Under the pieces are notes generated by a model, which was not told the origin of the DNA, ran no database searches, and saw only the letters and a program-made list of their open reading frames with translations. From DIGJ01 sp041739345 (GTDB taxonomy: Bacteria; Bacillota; Clostridia; Lachnospirales; Lachnospiraceae), in contig JBGSNZ010000027.1 in the NCBI GenBank assembly GCA_041739345.1, forward strand, positions 186,001-250,000: 64,000 nt of DNA. Reading direction: 5' to 3'. Both the position numbers and the translations under genes were made by a program. Positions 32,281 to 41,944 of this stretch are shown here, piece after piece. Within the stretch, counting starts at the first letter, position 1, and each line of letters starts with the position of its first letter.

Positions 32281-32688
32281 ATGTTAGATTTAATGATGAT
32301 TAGTGAAGCAGTAAAAGTAATTGCTGCAAGCGAAGAGAAAGGCAGAACATTTACGGATAAGGAAAAGTATTTTATTACAGAATGTGCTTTTAAGACTGGA
32401 GATATGGAACTAATAAAAGGGCTTGTTGATAATATGCAAAATGGCAAGGAAGATAATGAGGTCATTATGGGACAATATGCAGCATTATATGACAAGAGTG
32501 CAGTATGGATTGACCGATTGGAAAACCTTTTAGTAGCACTTGAAATGTATCGTAAAGAGGAAGAAAAAGTACTGATTCGTATATCCGTTGCATTAAAAGC
32601 CTGTGGTGTAGATGTAACGCTTGATGAGATTAGAGATAAAGAAACAAATGAAATTAAGAAGATGGCTAAAAAAGCGCCAAGTATTTAA
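32281..32688 (+). CDS. Hypothetical protein, 135 residues
   Basis: A 135-residue soluble, mostly helical protein starting MLDLMMISEAVKVIAAS after AAGGAAAGGAGAGACG. It has repeated acidic patches (EEKGRTFTDKEKYFI, DNMQNGKEDNEVIMG) and ends KKMAKKAPSI. No family recognised. It is spaced 23 bp after the coiled-coil gene and probably in the same transcript. Confidence 0.65.
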   Translation: MLDLMMISEAVKVIAASEEKGRTFTDKEKYFITECAFKTGDMELIKGLVDNMQNGKEDNEVIMGQYAALYDKSAVWIDRLENLLVALEMYRKEEEKVLIRISVALKACGVDVTLDEIRDKETNEIKKMAKKAPSI

Positions 32689-32739
32689 ATCAATTCAATC
32701 GTGTGCTATACTATAAAAAAATTCTCAAAGGTGGATTTT

Positions 32740-33324
32740 ATGCGAAAGATAAAGTATTGTAATGGATATGAACCGAATATTTATAAGTTTAGTGATGAAG
32801 ATAATACTAGATTTCTATTAGGAAATAGTGGGGATAACACTATGATGTGCTTTGGTATAAATCCAAGTTTTGCCTGCTTGGAGTTTTCAGATCCAACAAT
32901 GAATGAGCTAATAAAGCAGTCACAATTATTAGGGTATGATAGTTGTCTAATGATGAATCCATATCCTTTAAGAGGACCTAAACCAATAGAACTTCCCCAA
33001 GAAGCAGATACTAATTTAATTGAGAAAAACATCAGATATATAGAAAAAGTATTTCAAAATCATAAAGGGCAGAATGCATATGCTATGTGGGGAGATTTTA
33101 TTTCACAGCGCAAATATTTTGCTTTAAGTGTTATATCAATTTATGAATTGTCAAAGGAATATAATATTCATTGGAATTGTATTGGTACATTAACAAAGCA
33201 AAATAATCCGCGACATTTTAGTTGGCTGATACGAGAATATAATAAGATAAAAGATGAAAGCATTTTTAAACCAAACTCCTTTGAGTTTGAGAAATATGCT
33301 GAATATATAAAAAAATACATATGA
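32740..33324 (+). CDS. DUF1643-family protein (cargo gene)
   Basis: The 194-residue protein resembles DUF1643 proteins: MMCFGINPSFACLEFSDPTM, then LMMNPYPLRGPKPIELP, AYAMWGD and CIGTLTKQNNPRHFSW are characteristic. The ATG at 32740 follows AAAGGTGGATTTT. Upstream, GCTATACTATAAA near 32705-32717 can serve as a promoter -10, and a strong terminator follows at 33333, so it looks like an independent unit placed between element backbone genes. Biochemical activity of DUF1643 is not established. Confidence 0.82.
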   Translation: MRKIKYCNGYEPNIYKFSDEDNTRFLLGNSGDNTMMCFGINPSFACLEFSDPTMNELIKQSQLLGYDSCLMMNPYPLRGPKPIELPQEADTNLIEKNIRYIEKVFQNHKGQNAYAMWGDFISQRKYFALSVISIYELSKEYNIHWNCIGTLTKQNNPRHFSWLIREYNKIKDESIFKPNSFEFEKYAEYIKKYI

Positions 33325-33332
33325 AATTACGG

Positions 33333-33362
33333 AGTGCCATGATTTATCGTGGCACTTTTTGT
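33333..33362 (+). terminator. Terminator after the DUF1643 gene
   Basis: AGTGCCATGAT pairs with ATCGTGGCACT (one G-U pair) and is followed by a run of T. It lies within the gap before the PcfB gene. Confidence 0.88.
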
Positions 33363-33386
33363 ATGAAAAGAAGGGAGAAAAAAACT

Positions 33387-34526
33387 ATGTCAGAGATTCA
33401 GGATGCAGTTCAAATTATCCGAGTCGGTTATGATGGAATTGAAATTGCAATGAAAGTTGGAAGTGCCGGAATCGACAGTATGAAAAAGGTTGTTGATTTC
33501 ATGGTGGCTTTGCTTGAACAGGAAAAGTCACTTGGTAAGACTTCTATGAAAAAGCTTTTGCAAAAAGGCGGAGACTTGCAAGTGTTTCAGTTTAGCAACA
33601 AGGAAATCAAAAAAGTAGAGAAGATGGCTAAGAAGTATGGGATTTTATATTCGATATTGCCTGATATTAATAGGGAAGATGGAAAAAGTGAGATTGTTTT
33701 TCATAGTGAAGGAATTCCAAGAATCAATATGATGATTCAAAAACTAAACTTCGGTAGAATTGCTACGTTTGATGATTATCTGAAAAATGGTAATGAGCAG
33801 GAGATTAATAAGGTTCTAAATTTTCTAAAGGAGCAGAAAAATGGGAAAAGTGAGACAAGTTTAAAGCAGTTTCACACGGGAGAAGAAGTAAGAGCTAATT
33901 TTCTATTAGAAGGACTGATTGAAAAAGTCGGCCTTTATGCAGTGGAAAAACAGAGTATAAATGCAAATGCAATTAAGGAGCAATTCAGTGTAAATGTCAA
34001 GCAGGCAGAAGATGTAATTAAGAAATTAGAGACAATTGGGCTGATTGACAAAGCAGACTCACTTGGCAATCATAAGGTAACAATGGATAAGCAAGGTTTT
34101 GAAAATCGACTAAAAGGGTATCAAAGACTTACTGACAGAATGAAGGCAGTATCAGCTTCTAAAAATATTAATATGGTCGATATTACAATCTCCAAGAATC
34201 TTATTGCGGAAGAAAATGACCATGCGATTAAGATGTTTATTCCTGGAAGCAAGAACAAATATCTTTGGATTAACAAAGAAAATGCAATGGAGATTCATAA
34301 TGGTAAGACAATTCTGACATTCCTAAATAAAGAGAAAGATTATAAGATTTATACTTCTGACAATCGGGTAATTGAAAGTCTCCGAGGAGAAAAATTGTAT
34401 GAAGCTCATTATGATTCAGTCAGTACAAAAGTCAGAGAAACCGTTGCTAAGACACAAAAAGAAGCAAGTACCAAAGTTAAGAAGAATGCAGCAAAAGTAC
34501 AAAACAGTGCAAAAAGGAAGAGGTGA
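33387..34526 (+). CDS. PcfB/DUF3801-family conjugation protein
   Basis: The 379-residue protein starts at ATG 33387 after AGAAGGGAGAAAAAAACT. Residues about 1-135 match the PcfB (DUF3801) region: VGSAGIDSMKKVVDFMVALL, DLQVFQFSNKEIKKVEKMAK, YGILYSILPD, FHSEGIPRINMMIQKL. PcfB proteins lie next to VirD4-type coupling proteins in Gram-positive conjugative elements and act in substrate handling. A central region (about 190-260) looks like a winged helix, and the tail is lysine-rich. It overlaps the coupling protein gene. Confidence 0.85.
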   Translation: MSEIQDAVQIIRVGYDGIEIAMKVGSAGIDSMKKVVDFMVALLEQEKSLGKTSMKKLLQKGGDLQVFQFSNKEIKKVEKMAKKYGILYSILPDINREDGKSEIVFHSEGIPRINMMIQKLNFGRIATFDDYLKNGNEQEINKVLNFLKEQKNGKSETSLKQFHTGEEVRANFLLEGLIEKVGLYAVEKQSINANAIKEQFSVNVKQAEDVIKKLETIGLIDKADSLGNHKVTMDKQGFENRLKGYQRLTDRMKAVSASKNINMVDITISKNLIAEENDHAIKMFIPGSKNKYLWINKENAMEIHNGKTILTFLNKEKDYKIYTSDNRVIESLRGEKLYEAHYDSVSTKVRETVAKTQKEASTKVKKNAAKVQNSAKRKR

Positions 34527-36724
34527 TGCTTTTGAATAGTACCAATGGGATTGGCATACCAAAGAAAAAGGCATCCTTCTTATTTATCTTTATAGGAGCC
34601 ATATTAAGTGGCTATCTTGGGTATCTTTTGAATGCTGCATGGAAAAAGGGTGTCAATTTTAATGAGTTTAGCATCCGGTTTAATGAGGTATCTGCAAAGC
34701 CTTTTGCAAATTATCTGAATGAAGGAACAGTAAAAGCGGTGGTAATAGCCTTAATGGTATATGCTATCGCTATTATTATGTACCTTACCAGTCAGCGTAA
34801 TTTGATGCCTGGTAAGGAATATGGTACGGCAGCTTTTGCAAATGTGAAGAAAGTCAATAAAATACTGGCCGATAAAGAGGAAGACTATAACCGAATCCTA
34901 AGTCAAAATGTAAAGATGTCATTGGATACCAGACACACGAAGTTAAATAGTAATGTTCTTATTATTGGCGGTTCTGGCGCAGGTAAAACATTTTATGAGG
35001 TAAAGCCTAACTTGATGCAGATGCCGCGCAATTGTTCCTTTATCTGTACGGACCCAAAAGGAGAAATTCTAAGAAGTTGTGGTGGTATGCTAAAAAATAA
35101 TGGTTATACGATAAAGGTTATCAATCTGTTAGAAATGATTGAATCAGATGGTTATAATCCATTTCGTTATATCAGAGAAGAAACCGATATTGTAAAGCTG
35201 ATTACAAACTTGATATCGAATACCACTCCGAAGGGAAGTGTACCATCCGATCCGTTTTGGGAAAAAGCGGAAGGCTTGTTTCTACAATCAATTTTTTACT
35301 ATGTATGGATGGAGGAGCCACTTGGCAGACGAAATTTTGAAACCGTATTAAAACTACTTGGAGAAGCAGAAATTACAGATGATAAGAAACCATCAAAACT
35401 AGATGTGAAGATGAAATGCTTAGAAGAAAGTTCATTGCTTGGCTCCAATCATCCAGCAGTAAAGCAGTATAACAAGTGTATGCGTGGTGCAGGTGATACG
35501 GTAAGAAGTATTATCATTAGTGCCAATTCAAGACTTGCTTTTCTAGAAAATAAACAGATTCTTCGGATATTATCAAAAGATGAGATGAATTTAGCTGATT
35601 TAGGGATTGGTGTGAATGGTGATCCAAGTAAGCGAACGGCATTGTTTTGTGTAATACCGGATTCCGATAAGTCCTATAACTTTATTGTTGGAATGCTGTA
35701 TACGCAGATATTCCAAGAACTATATTATCAGGCTGACTTCAACTGTGGCGGTAGATTACCAATTCACGTAACTTTTATGTTAGATGAATTTGCAAATGTA
35801 GCATTGCCGGATGACTATTGTAGTTTGCTTTCCACAATGCGAAGCAGAGAGATAAGTTCTGTCATTATTATACAGAACCTTGCCCAGATAAAGGCGTTAT
35901 TTAAGGATACATGGGAGACCATACCCGGAAACTGTGATACTATGATTTATTTAGGAGGAAATGAACAGTCAACGCATAAGTATGTGTCAGAACTGCTAGG
36001 TAAGGGAACGATAGATAAGCGATCAAGTGGGGAGACGAAAGGAAAAAATGGAAGCAGTACTAGAAACTATGATGTGTTAGGAAGAGAATTGCTAACACCG
36101 GATGAAGCCAGAAAACTGAATAATAGGAAGTGCCTTATTTTCATTCGAGGATTTAATCCAATCATTGATAACAAGTTTATTCCATTTTCTCATCCAGCAT
36201 TCAATCAGACTGCGGATGGAAAAGCTGGGGTGTATGTACATTCAGTAAATAAAGCGGATACCATAGTTGGACTACCTTATGAAATCCTTAGTAATGATGC
36301 ATTGAAACATTATGAGAAATGTAAGGAAAAGGGAGAAAATGTTTTTATTGATATGCTAACTTATGAGGAATTTAAGCTGTTAGGAGAAGCAGAGATGGCA
36401 GTACGTTTTATGAGTTCTGACGAAAAAGAAGAGAAAGCTAAGTTTTCTAAGGAGATAGCGCTTGAAATTGAGTATTCACAGGATTCATCTATTCCTAAGC
36501 CAGAAAGAATAAAGTTAAATAGAGCTGAAATCCTTAAAAATGAGGATAGTATTACAAAACGAATGATATTGTGGAATTACTCCGATCAGCAGAAAGAAGA
36601 ACTTAAGATGGCTTTAAGTGCTGGTATGAAAGATGAAGACATTTTGGCTTATTTCTATCCAGGAACATCGGTGGAGCAGATGAGAGAAACTCGAAAAATA
36701 TGGGAAACAATGGACAATCATTAA
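34526..36724 (+). CDS. VirD4/TraG-type coupling protein
   Basis: The 732-residue T4SS coupling ATPase has two N-terminal membrane helices (about residues 12-35 and 72-92), Walker A IIGGSGAGKTFYEVKP (about 146), Walker B THVTFMLDEFANVALP (about 418, read as VTFMLDEFANVA) and FIRGFNPIIDNKF. It links the relaxase-DNA complex to the transfer channel and pumps DNA. ATG at 34526 overlaps the PcfB stop; a GTG at 34523 is an alternative. The ATPase is intact. Confidence 0.94.
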   Translation: MLLNSTNGIGIPKKKASFLFIFIGAILSGYLGYLLNAAWKKGVNFNEFSIRFNEVSAKPFANYLNEGTVKAVVIALMVYAIAIIMYLTSQRNLMPGKEYGTAAFANVKKVNKILADKEEDYNRILSQNVKMSLDTRHTKLNSNVLIIGGSGAGKTFYEVKPNLMQMPRNCSFICTDPKGEILRSCGGMLKNNGYTIKVINLLEMIESDGYNPFRYIREETDIVKLITNLISNTTPKGSVPSDPFWEKAEGLFLQSIFYYVWMEEPLGRRNFETVLKLLGEAEITDDKKPSKLDVKMKCLEESSLLGSNHPAVKQYNKCMRGAGDTVRSIIISANSRLAFLENKQILRILSKDEMNLADLGIGVNGDPSKRTALFCVIPDSDKSYNFIVGMLYTQIFQELYYQADFNCGGRLPIHVTFMLDEFANVALPDDYCSLLSTMRSREISSVIIIQNLAQIKALFKDTWETIPGNCDTMIYLGGNEQSTHKYVSELLGKGTIDKRSSGETKGKNGSSTRNYDVLGRELLTPDEARKLNNRKCLIFIRGFNPIIDNKFIPFSHPAFNQTADGKAGVYVHSVNKADTIVGLPYEILSNDALKHYEKCKEKGENVFIDMLTYEEFKLLGEAEMAVRFMSSDEKEEKAKFSKEIALEIEYSQDSSIPKPERIKLNRAEILKNEDSITKRMILWNYSDQQKEELKMALSAGMKDEDILAYFYPGTSVEQMRETRKIWETMDNH

Positions 36725-36728
36725 GTCA

Positions 36729-36911
36729 TTGTTTCTAAAAACAAAGTGGGTGAAAGTCCCCTTTATATAAATTGGAAACTAGTAATCAGAAACAGCATAT
36801 GCAAGATACTGTTGATCTAAAATGAATAAAGCATGACTAACGCCAAGAGAAAATCTTTCGGATTTTTGACACCTTGGCGTTTTATTATTCCCTAAAATCC
36901 ACAGTATCTTG
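36729..36911 (+). ncRNA. Structured leader RNA before the Maff2/VirB genes
   Basis: The 219-bp gap contains TTGTTT-CTAA-AAACAA, then GTGGGTGAAAGTCCCC (36746-36761), a loop typical of group II intron domain I. CTAGTAATCAGAAACAGC follows. CAAGATACTGT (36802-36812) pairs with ACAGTATCTTG (36901-36911) across the gap and encloses a terminator hairpin, AACGCCAAG (36839-36847) with CTTGGCGTT (36873-36881), followed by TTTATTATT. It may be a group II intron remnant or a cis-acting attenuator RNA. No reverse transcriptase is present. Confidence 0.5.
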
Positions 36912-36943
36912 CTAAATAACAATTTAAAAGGAGATAAGCAGCT

Positions 36944-37309
36944 ATGAAAAGATTAACGAACAAAGCGGTAGACAGCAAAAATGAAGAAAAAGGCGGATTA
37001 TTCAATTCCATTCGTAAAAAAGTTGGTCAGATAGTTACAGGTGCTTTCTTTGCAACAATGTGTTTTAGCCAGTCTGCTTTTGCTGCAGCTGGTACTACGG
37101 CGGTAACTCAGCCGCTTAATAATTTAAAGACACTTGTAATTGCAATCATTGGTGCGGTAGGGGTCATCATTCTTGCAAAGAATGTTATGGAATTTGCACA
37201 AGCGTATCAGCAACAGGATTCATCTTCCATGAACTCAGCCTTAAAGGGTATTGTAGCCGGAGTTATTATGGCCGGAATTTCAACGGTATTAACATTCTTG
37301 GGATTTTGA
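36944..37309 (+). CDS. Maff2-family/VirB2-like small membrane protein
   Basis: The 121-residue protein has an N-terminal signal with cleavage after SQSAFA, then two hydrophobic segments (TLVIAIIGAVGVIILAKNVM and GIVAGVIMAGISTVLTFLGF) linked by QAYQQQDSSSM. Size, signal and two-helix layout match VirB2/TrbC pilin-like proteins and Maff2 proteins next to PrgI-VirB4 in clostridial elements. AAAAGGAGATAAGCAGCT precedes the ATG. Confidence 0.85.
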   Translation: MKRLTNKAVDSKNEEKGGLFNSIRKKVGQIVTGAFFATMCFSQSAFAAAGTTAVTQPLNNLKTLVIAIIGAVGVIILAKNVMEFAQAYQQQDSSSMNSALKGIVAGVIMAGISTVLTFLGF

Positions 37310-37351
37310 GATTATCAAGAAAGATTATACGAGCAAATGAGGTGAAAATAA

Positions 37352-38194
37352 TTGGATATTTTTAAATTAGGTGACAAGATTCTTGCTCTCTTAGAAATAG
37401 TATTTGGTTTCTGGAATAGTCAGGTGTCATTGGTATTTTCTTTATTAGGAGAGTCACCGGTTAGTTTTAAAGAGGGAGGGCCGTGGTCAGTTGTCAGTAA
37501 CTTGGAACCAATCTTTGTAGCAGTTGGTTCCAGTCTGGTGGTTGTATTTTTTGTAATAGGATTTTGTTCGGAGAGTGTGGATGTCAGGGAAGAAATAAGA
37601 TTTGAAGTGATTCTTCGAATGTTGATGCGACTTGGAATTGCGGAATGGCTGGTAACTAAAAATGTTACAATTATGAGGGCATTTTTTACATCCATTGGAA
37701 ATCTTGTGAATCTAATCGGTGGAGGGACAAACAAGCCATTAACGATAGATGGTGCACAGGCTGACATTATCAAAAAGTTAGGATTTGGTGAAAGTTTGAT
37801 CATGCTTATTTTATCCGCATTACTATCAATCATTATTATAATTTGTGGATTCTTTCTGATATATACGGTTTATTTTAGATTCCTTAAGATTTTGATTATT
37901 GTTCCATTGGGTGCAATTGCGTATTCTACACTGGCAGGTAATCGAAATATCAGCCATACTGCTTTGACTTACTCGAGATATTTCTTATCGGTAACGTTAG
38001 AAGCGGTTACTATGGCTCTAGCGATTATCATTTGTAATGCCTTTATCAGCGCGGGTCTTCCATCCTTTACTGGGAACTATGCAGATTGGGCACAGACATT
38101 AATCTACCTATGTGAGATGACGTTTACGATTGCCCTTACGGTTGGAAGTGTTAAAGGAGCGCAGAATCTTACAAGCCGGGCATTAGGACTATAA
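37352..38194 (+). CDS. VirB6/TrbL-like channel membrane protein
   Basis: The 280-residue protein from a TTG at 37352 (AGGTGAAAATAA upstream) has at least five membrane segments, including SLVVVFFVIGFCSE, SLIMLILSALLSIIIIICGF, FRFLKILIIVPLGAIAYSTL and TLIYLCEMTFTIALTVG. It sits between the pilin-like protein and PrgI, the standard place of the VirB6-like polytopic subunit of the mating channel. Confidence 0.82.
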   Translation: MDIFKLGDKILALLEIVFGFWNSQVSLVFSLLGESPVSFKEGGPWSVVSNLEPIFVAVGSSLVVVFFVIGFCSESVDVREEIRFEVILRMLMRLGIAEWLVTKNVTIMRAFFTSIGNLVNLIGGGTNKPLTIDGAQADIIKKLGFGESLIMLILSALLSIIIIICGFFLIYTVYFRFLKILIIVPLGAIAYSTLAGNRNISHTALTYSRYFLSVTLEAVTMALAIIICNAFISAGLPSFTGNYADWAQTLIYLCEMTFTIALTVGSVKGAQNLTSRALGL

Positions 38195-38210
38195 CAAGGG
38201 AGGAAAGAAG

Positions 38211-38588
38211 TTGGTAATAGAAATTAATAAAGATATCGACAGGTATCAGGAATCAGTTGCGATGGGATTAACCGCCAAGCAGCTGATTTTTTCAGTTGTA
38301 TCGGTAATAGTAGGTGGAGGCTTAGTCTTATTACTATACCGTTATATTGGTCTAACTGCCAGTGCGTATATTTCCATTCCGGTGGTATCGCCGATTGCAA
38401 TGGAAGGATTTTATTCCTATAACGGAATGAGTTTTTATGAAGTAATGAAAAGAAAGATACAACTATTGTTTGCAAACAGAGCGCTAACTTATGTTTCTAC
38501 AGAAGGGGAACCTGCTATTTGCGGATTTTTAGATGAAGAAGCATCAAAAGTTAAGCTGCTACAAAAGAGAAAGGGAGGGAGAGGCTAG
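38211..38588 (+). CDS. PrgI-family channel protein
   Basis: The 125-residue protein starts at TTG 38211 after GGGAGGAAAGAAG. It has the N-terminal INKDIDRYQESVAMGLTAKQ and two membrane helices (LIFSVVSVIVGGGLVLLLYR and a second at AYISIPVVSPIAMEGF), the layout of PrgI proteins that couple to VirB4. It ends 1 bp before the VirB4 start. Confidence 0.9.
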   Translation: MVIEINKDIDRYQESVAMGLTAKQLIFSVVSVIVGGGLVLLLYRYIGLTASAYISIPVVSPIAMEGFYSYNGMSFYEVMKRKIQLLFANRALTYVSTEGEPAICGFLDEEASKVKLLQKRKGGRG

Positions 38589-38589
38589 A

Positions 38590-40965
38590 TTGAACATTTT
38601 TGGAGATAAGTTCAAGGAGTTAAAAAAAGCAAGTGAACCACGCTATAAGACACCAAATTCCATACAGGAAACCATTGAAATAAAAGCAGTAGCTGAAAAT
38701 GGAATTTTTGATGTAGGAAACAACCACTATTCAAAGAGTTATCTGTTTCAGGATATTAACTATACTACAACAAATGAAGACGAGCAGATGGACATTTTCG
38801 AGCGATACTGTAAGTTTCTTAATTCAATCGATGTAAACTTTAAGATTACAATCAATAATAAGAATAAAAATATGACAGACCTACGAGAAAATGTGTTGTT
38901 TGAAAAGCAAAAGGATGGTTTTGATCATTTTAGGAAAGCTTACAATGATATTATTGAAGAAAAGATTCACGAAGGAAGACAGGGAATTGAGCAGGAGAGG
39001 TATCTTATAATTACGATTGAACGTAAGAATTTTGAAGAGGCAAAAGCGCAGTTTGCTACGCTAGAGGCAAGTATTCATAAAGCCTTTAACGAATTAGGTG
39101 CCGAGATTGTTCCCCTCAATGGAAATCAAAGGTTGAAGGTTCTGTATGATTATTACCATCTTGGAAATGAAGGACAGTTTACATTTGACTTAAAAGAGTA
39201 CAAGAAAGTAGGAAGTGATTTTACGAATGATCTTTGCAACGGAATGATTAAGTTTTACCAGGACAGTTTTGAGGATGAGACAAAGTATTGTAAGGCACTA
39301 TTCATTAAAAAATATCCAAGCAGTTTGTCAGATCGGTTCTTAAATGAAATTACAAGTCTTCCCGTTCATAGCGTCACAAGCATTGATGTGGTGCCCATAC
39401 CAAAAGATTTGACCACCAAGACCTTACAGAAGAAGTATCTTGGGATTGAATCAGATATTATCAAACAGCAGCGTGTTCGTAATAAAAATAATGATTTTTC
39501 CAGCGAAATCTCTTATGTGAAAAGAACAGAAAAAAAAGAAATTGAAGAGATTATGGATGATGTAAGGGAAAATGACCAGTGCTTGTTCTTTGTAGGAGTG
39601 ACCATTATTCTTATGGCAGATTCAAAGGAAGAATTAGAAAGTATTTGTAAAACGGTAGAGACCATTGGAAAACGTAATTCTTGTATCATTGATGTACATT
39701 ATTTAAAACAGCGAGAGGCATTAAATACCGCATTGCCGATTGGTGTAAGACAGGTTGAGACAATGAGAACCATGCTTACCCAAAGCCTTGCAGTATTGAT
39801 GCCTTTTAATGTGCAGGAGTTAAATGACATTGGCGGTAATTATTACGGAATCAATCAGATTTCAAAAAATATTAGTGTTGGAAATCGTAAGAAATTAATC
39901 AATGGCAATGGCTTTGTATTTGGTGTACCTGGTTCAGGTAAGTCATTCTTTTGTAAACAGGAGATGGGTGGAGTATTCCTGAATACGAAAGATGACATTA
40001 TTATCATTGATCCACAGAATGAATATTTTGATATTGCCAGGACCTTTGGTGGTGCGGTTGTAAATATGTCCACTTATACGAAAGAATATATTAATCCTAT
40101 GGATTTGGATGTTTGGAACCTTGATTTGAATGATTCAAAAGGCTGGATTCGTGAAAAAGGGGAGTTCATGCTAGGTGTCTGTGAACAGTGTACGGGTGAA
40201 AGCTTAAATTCTAGACAAAAATCCATAATAGACCGTTGTGTCAGAAAGCTGTATATCGACATAGCAAAAAGCAGGGAAAAGTATGTGCCATTGATGGAGG
40301 ACTTCTATAATATGTTGTTGGAACAGCCAGAAGTTGAGGCAAAGGACATTGCGCTTTCCCTTGAATTGTTTGTAAATGGTTCTTTGAATATTTTTAATAA
40401 CCAGACCACTGTAGATATTCAGAATCGATTTATTGTGTACGGTATTCGTGACTTGGGAAAAGAACTATCTGCGATTACCATGCTGGTTATGATGGAGAAT
40501 ATTGGTAACCGGATTGCGAAGAATGCACAGGAAGGTCGTGCCACATGGCTTTATATTGATGAGTTCCATGTACTTTTGGATAAAGAATACTCTGCAAAGT
40601 ATCTGTTTGGATTGTGGAAGAAAGTGCGTAAACAAGGTGGATTATGTACTGGAATTACACAGAATGTTGTGGATTTATTGCAGAATTATACTGCAACCAC
40701 AATGCTAGCAAATAGTGAATTTGTAGCGCTATTAAAACAGGCGAATACAGATAGTATGAAGCTGGCAGAAGTAATTGGCGTATCAGAGGCACAGCTTCGA
40801 TTTGTTATGAATACCCAAAGCGGTATGGGTCTGATCAAGCATGGCAGTGTTGTGATTCCTTTTGATAATACAATCAGTAAGGATACCAATCTTTACAAGC
40901 TGTATAATACAAACCTCCATGAGAAGATTGCAGAGCAGGAAAAGGCGGTGAAGCATGAATTATAA
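38590..40965 (+). CDS. VirB4/TraE-type conjugation ATPase
   Basis: From TTG 38590 (AAGGGAGGGAGAGGCTAGA upstream) the protein has 791 residues. Walker A is FVFGVPGSGKSFF (about 448), Walker B WLYIDEFHVLLD (about 658), and the arginine/glutamine motifs KVRKQGGLCTGITQNVVDLL and QSGMGLIKHG follow. VirB4 powers assembly of and transfer through the type IV secretion channel. It overlaps the next gene by 11 bp, the point at which the Tad-like genes begin. Intact. Confidence 0.95.
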   Translation: MNIFGDKFKELKKASEPRYKTPNSIQETIEIKAVAENGIFDVGNNHYSKSYLFQDINYTTTNEDEQMDIFERYCKFLNSIDVNFKITINNKNKNMTDLRENVLFEKQKDGFDHFRKAYNDIIEEKIHEGRQGIEQERYLIITIERKNFEEAKAQFATLEASIHKAFNELGAEIVPLNGNQRLKVLYDYYHLGNEGQFTFDLKEYKKVGSDFTNDLCNGMIKFYQDSFEDETKYCKALFIKKYPSSLSDRFLNEITSLPVHSVTSIDVVPIPKDLTTKTLQKKYLGIESDIIKQQRVRNKNNDFSSEISYVKRTEKKEIEEIMDDVRENDQCLFFVGVTIILMADSKEELESICKTVETIGKRNSCIIDVHYLKQREALNTALPIGVRQVETMRTMLTQSLAVLMPFNVQELNDIGGNYYGINQISKNISVGNRKKLINGNGFVFGVPGSGKSFFCKQEMGGVFLNTKDDIIIIDPQNEYFDIARTFGGAVVNMSTYTKEYINPMDLDVWNLDLNDSKGWIREKGEFMLGVCEQCTGESLNSRQKSIIDRCVRKLYIDIAKSREKYVPLMEDFYNMLLEQPEVEAKDIALSLELFVNGSLNIFNNQTTVDIQNRFIVYGIRDLGKELSAITMLVMMENIGNRIAKNAQEGRATWLYIDEFHVLLDKEYSAKYLFGLWKKVRKQGGLCTGITQNVVDLLQNYTATTMLANSEFVALLKQANTDSMKLAEVIGVSEAQLRFVMNTQSGMGLIKHGSVVIPFDNTISKDTNLYKLYNTNLHEKIAEQEKAVKHEL

Positions 40966-41944
40966 AGGAAAACATACAAATACAAAAAAGAAAAAGCGTT
41001 TCATTCTATTATTAGCGGTTCTTATTGTTGCAAGTACGGTTGTGAAATTTATTACCGATTACAATGTGCTAAGTGATGCTTATGAGTCAAAAAAATTGGA
41101 ACTTGGTGATTTAGAAACACAGACACTAAGAACCGTCTATATTACAAATCGGGATATTAAGGCAGGAGAAGTAATTTCATCCCAAGATGTAACTTATGAA
41201 GGCTGTTATTCTTCCATGGATAACAGCCTTTTTGCAACGGTTATTGAAGAAGGGATGCAAGCTTTAGTGGATATGCCAACAGGTACACAAGTGCTAAATA
41301 GTATGGTATCTTCGGAATCTGTTGATGCCAATATTCGTGAAGAAGAATTTAACGTGATTCACTTATCAAGTAACCTTTTAGAAGCTGATACAGTTGATGT
41401 GCGGATACTTTACCCGAATGGAGAAAACTACATTGTCTTGAGTAAAAAAATATTGAAAAGTCTAAATGTTGCAAATATGAATTGTTTTATGTGGCTAGAT
41501 GAGCAGGAGACCCTTCTTATGTCATCTGCAATTGTAGATGCATATCTGACGCCAGGAACCACTTTGTACACGACAAAATACGTAGCAAGTTCCATCCAGG
41601 AAGCCTCGGAAACAAATTATATACCGTCTAAGCAGATCATTAAATTGATAAAAGAAAATCCAAACATTATAGAGACCGCAAAGAAAGAATTATCGGTCAG
41701 AGTGAGAAGTATTCGGGAAAATCGAATCAACGAATTTATTGAAAAAAATTATGGCGTGGATTCGGAGGATTCTGCAACACAGGAGGATAGCAATGAATTC
41801 GAATCCTACCTATATGGAGACGGAACGGCATCTGAAGCATTGGAGGATGGTTCTGAGAAGACTACAGGTGTAGATGAAACTACAGAGGAAAATGAAATAG
41901 ATAGCGATAAGACACAAGAGGAGGAAATCAAATATGTGGATTAA
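40955..41944 (+). CDS. SAF-domain protein, CpaB/RcpC-like
   Basis: The 329-residue protein has one N-terminal membrane helix (RFILLLAVLIVASTVVKFI) and then a SAF domain of CpaB type: RTVYITNRDIKAGEVISSQD, with a second element QALVDMPTGTQVLNSMV and ADTVDVRILYPNGENYIVLS. CpaB/RcpC is the periplasmic or outer-face collar of Flp/Tad pili. The C-terminal 80 residues are acidic. It is translationally coupled to VirB4 (11-bp overlap), which ties the Tad-like block to the conjugation operon. Confidence 0.78.
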   Translation: MNYKGKHTNTKKKKRFILLLAVLIVASTVVKFITDYNVLSDAYESKKLELGDLETQTLRTVYITNRDIKAGEVISSQDVTYEGCYSSMDNSLFATVIEEGMQALVDMPTGTQVLNSMVSSESVDANIREEEFNVIHLSSNLLEADTVDVRILYPNGENYIVLSKKILKSLNVANMNCFMWLDEQETLLMSSAIVDAYLTPGTTLYTTKYVASSIQEASETNYIPSKQIIKLIKENPNIIETAKKELSVRVRSIRENRINEFIEKNYGVDSEDSATQEDSNEFESYLYGDGTASEALEDGSEKTTGVDETTEENEIDSDKTQEEEIKYVD

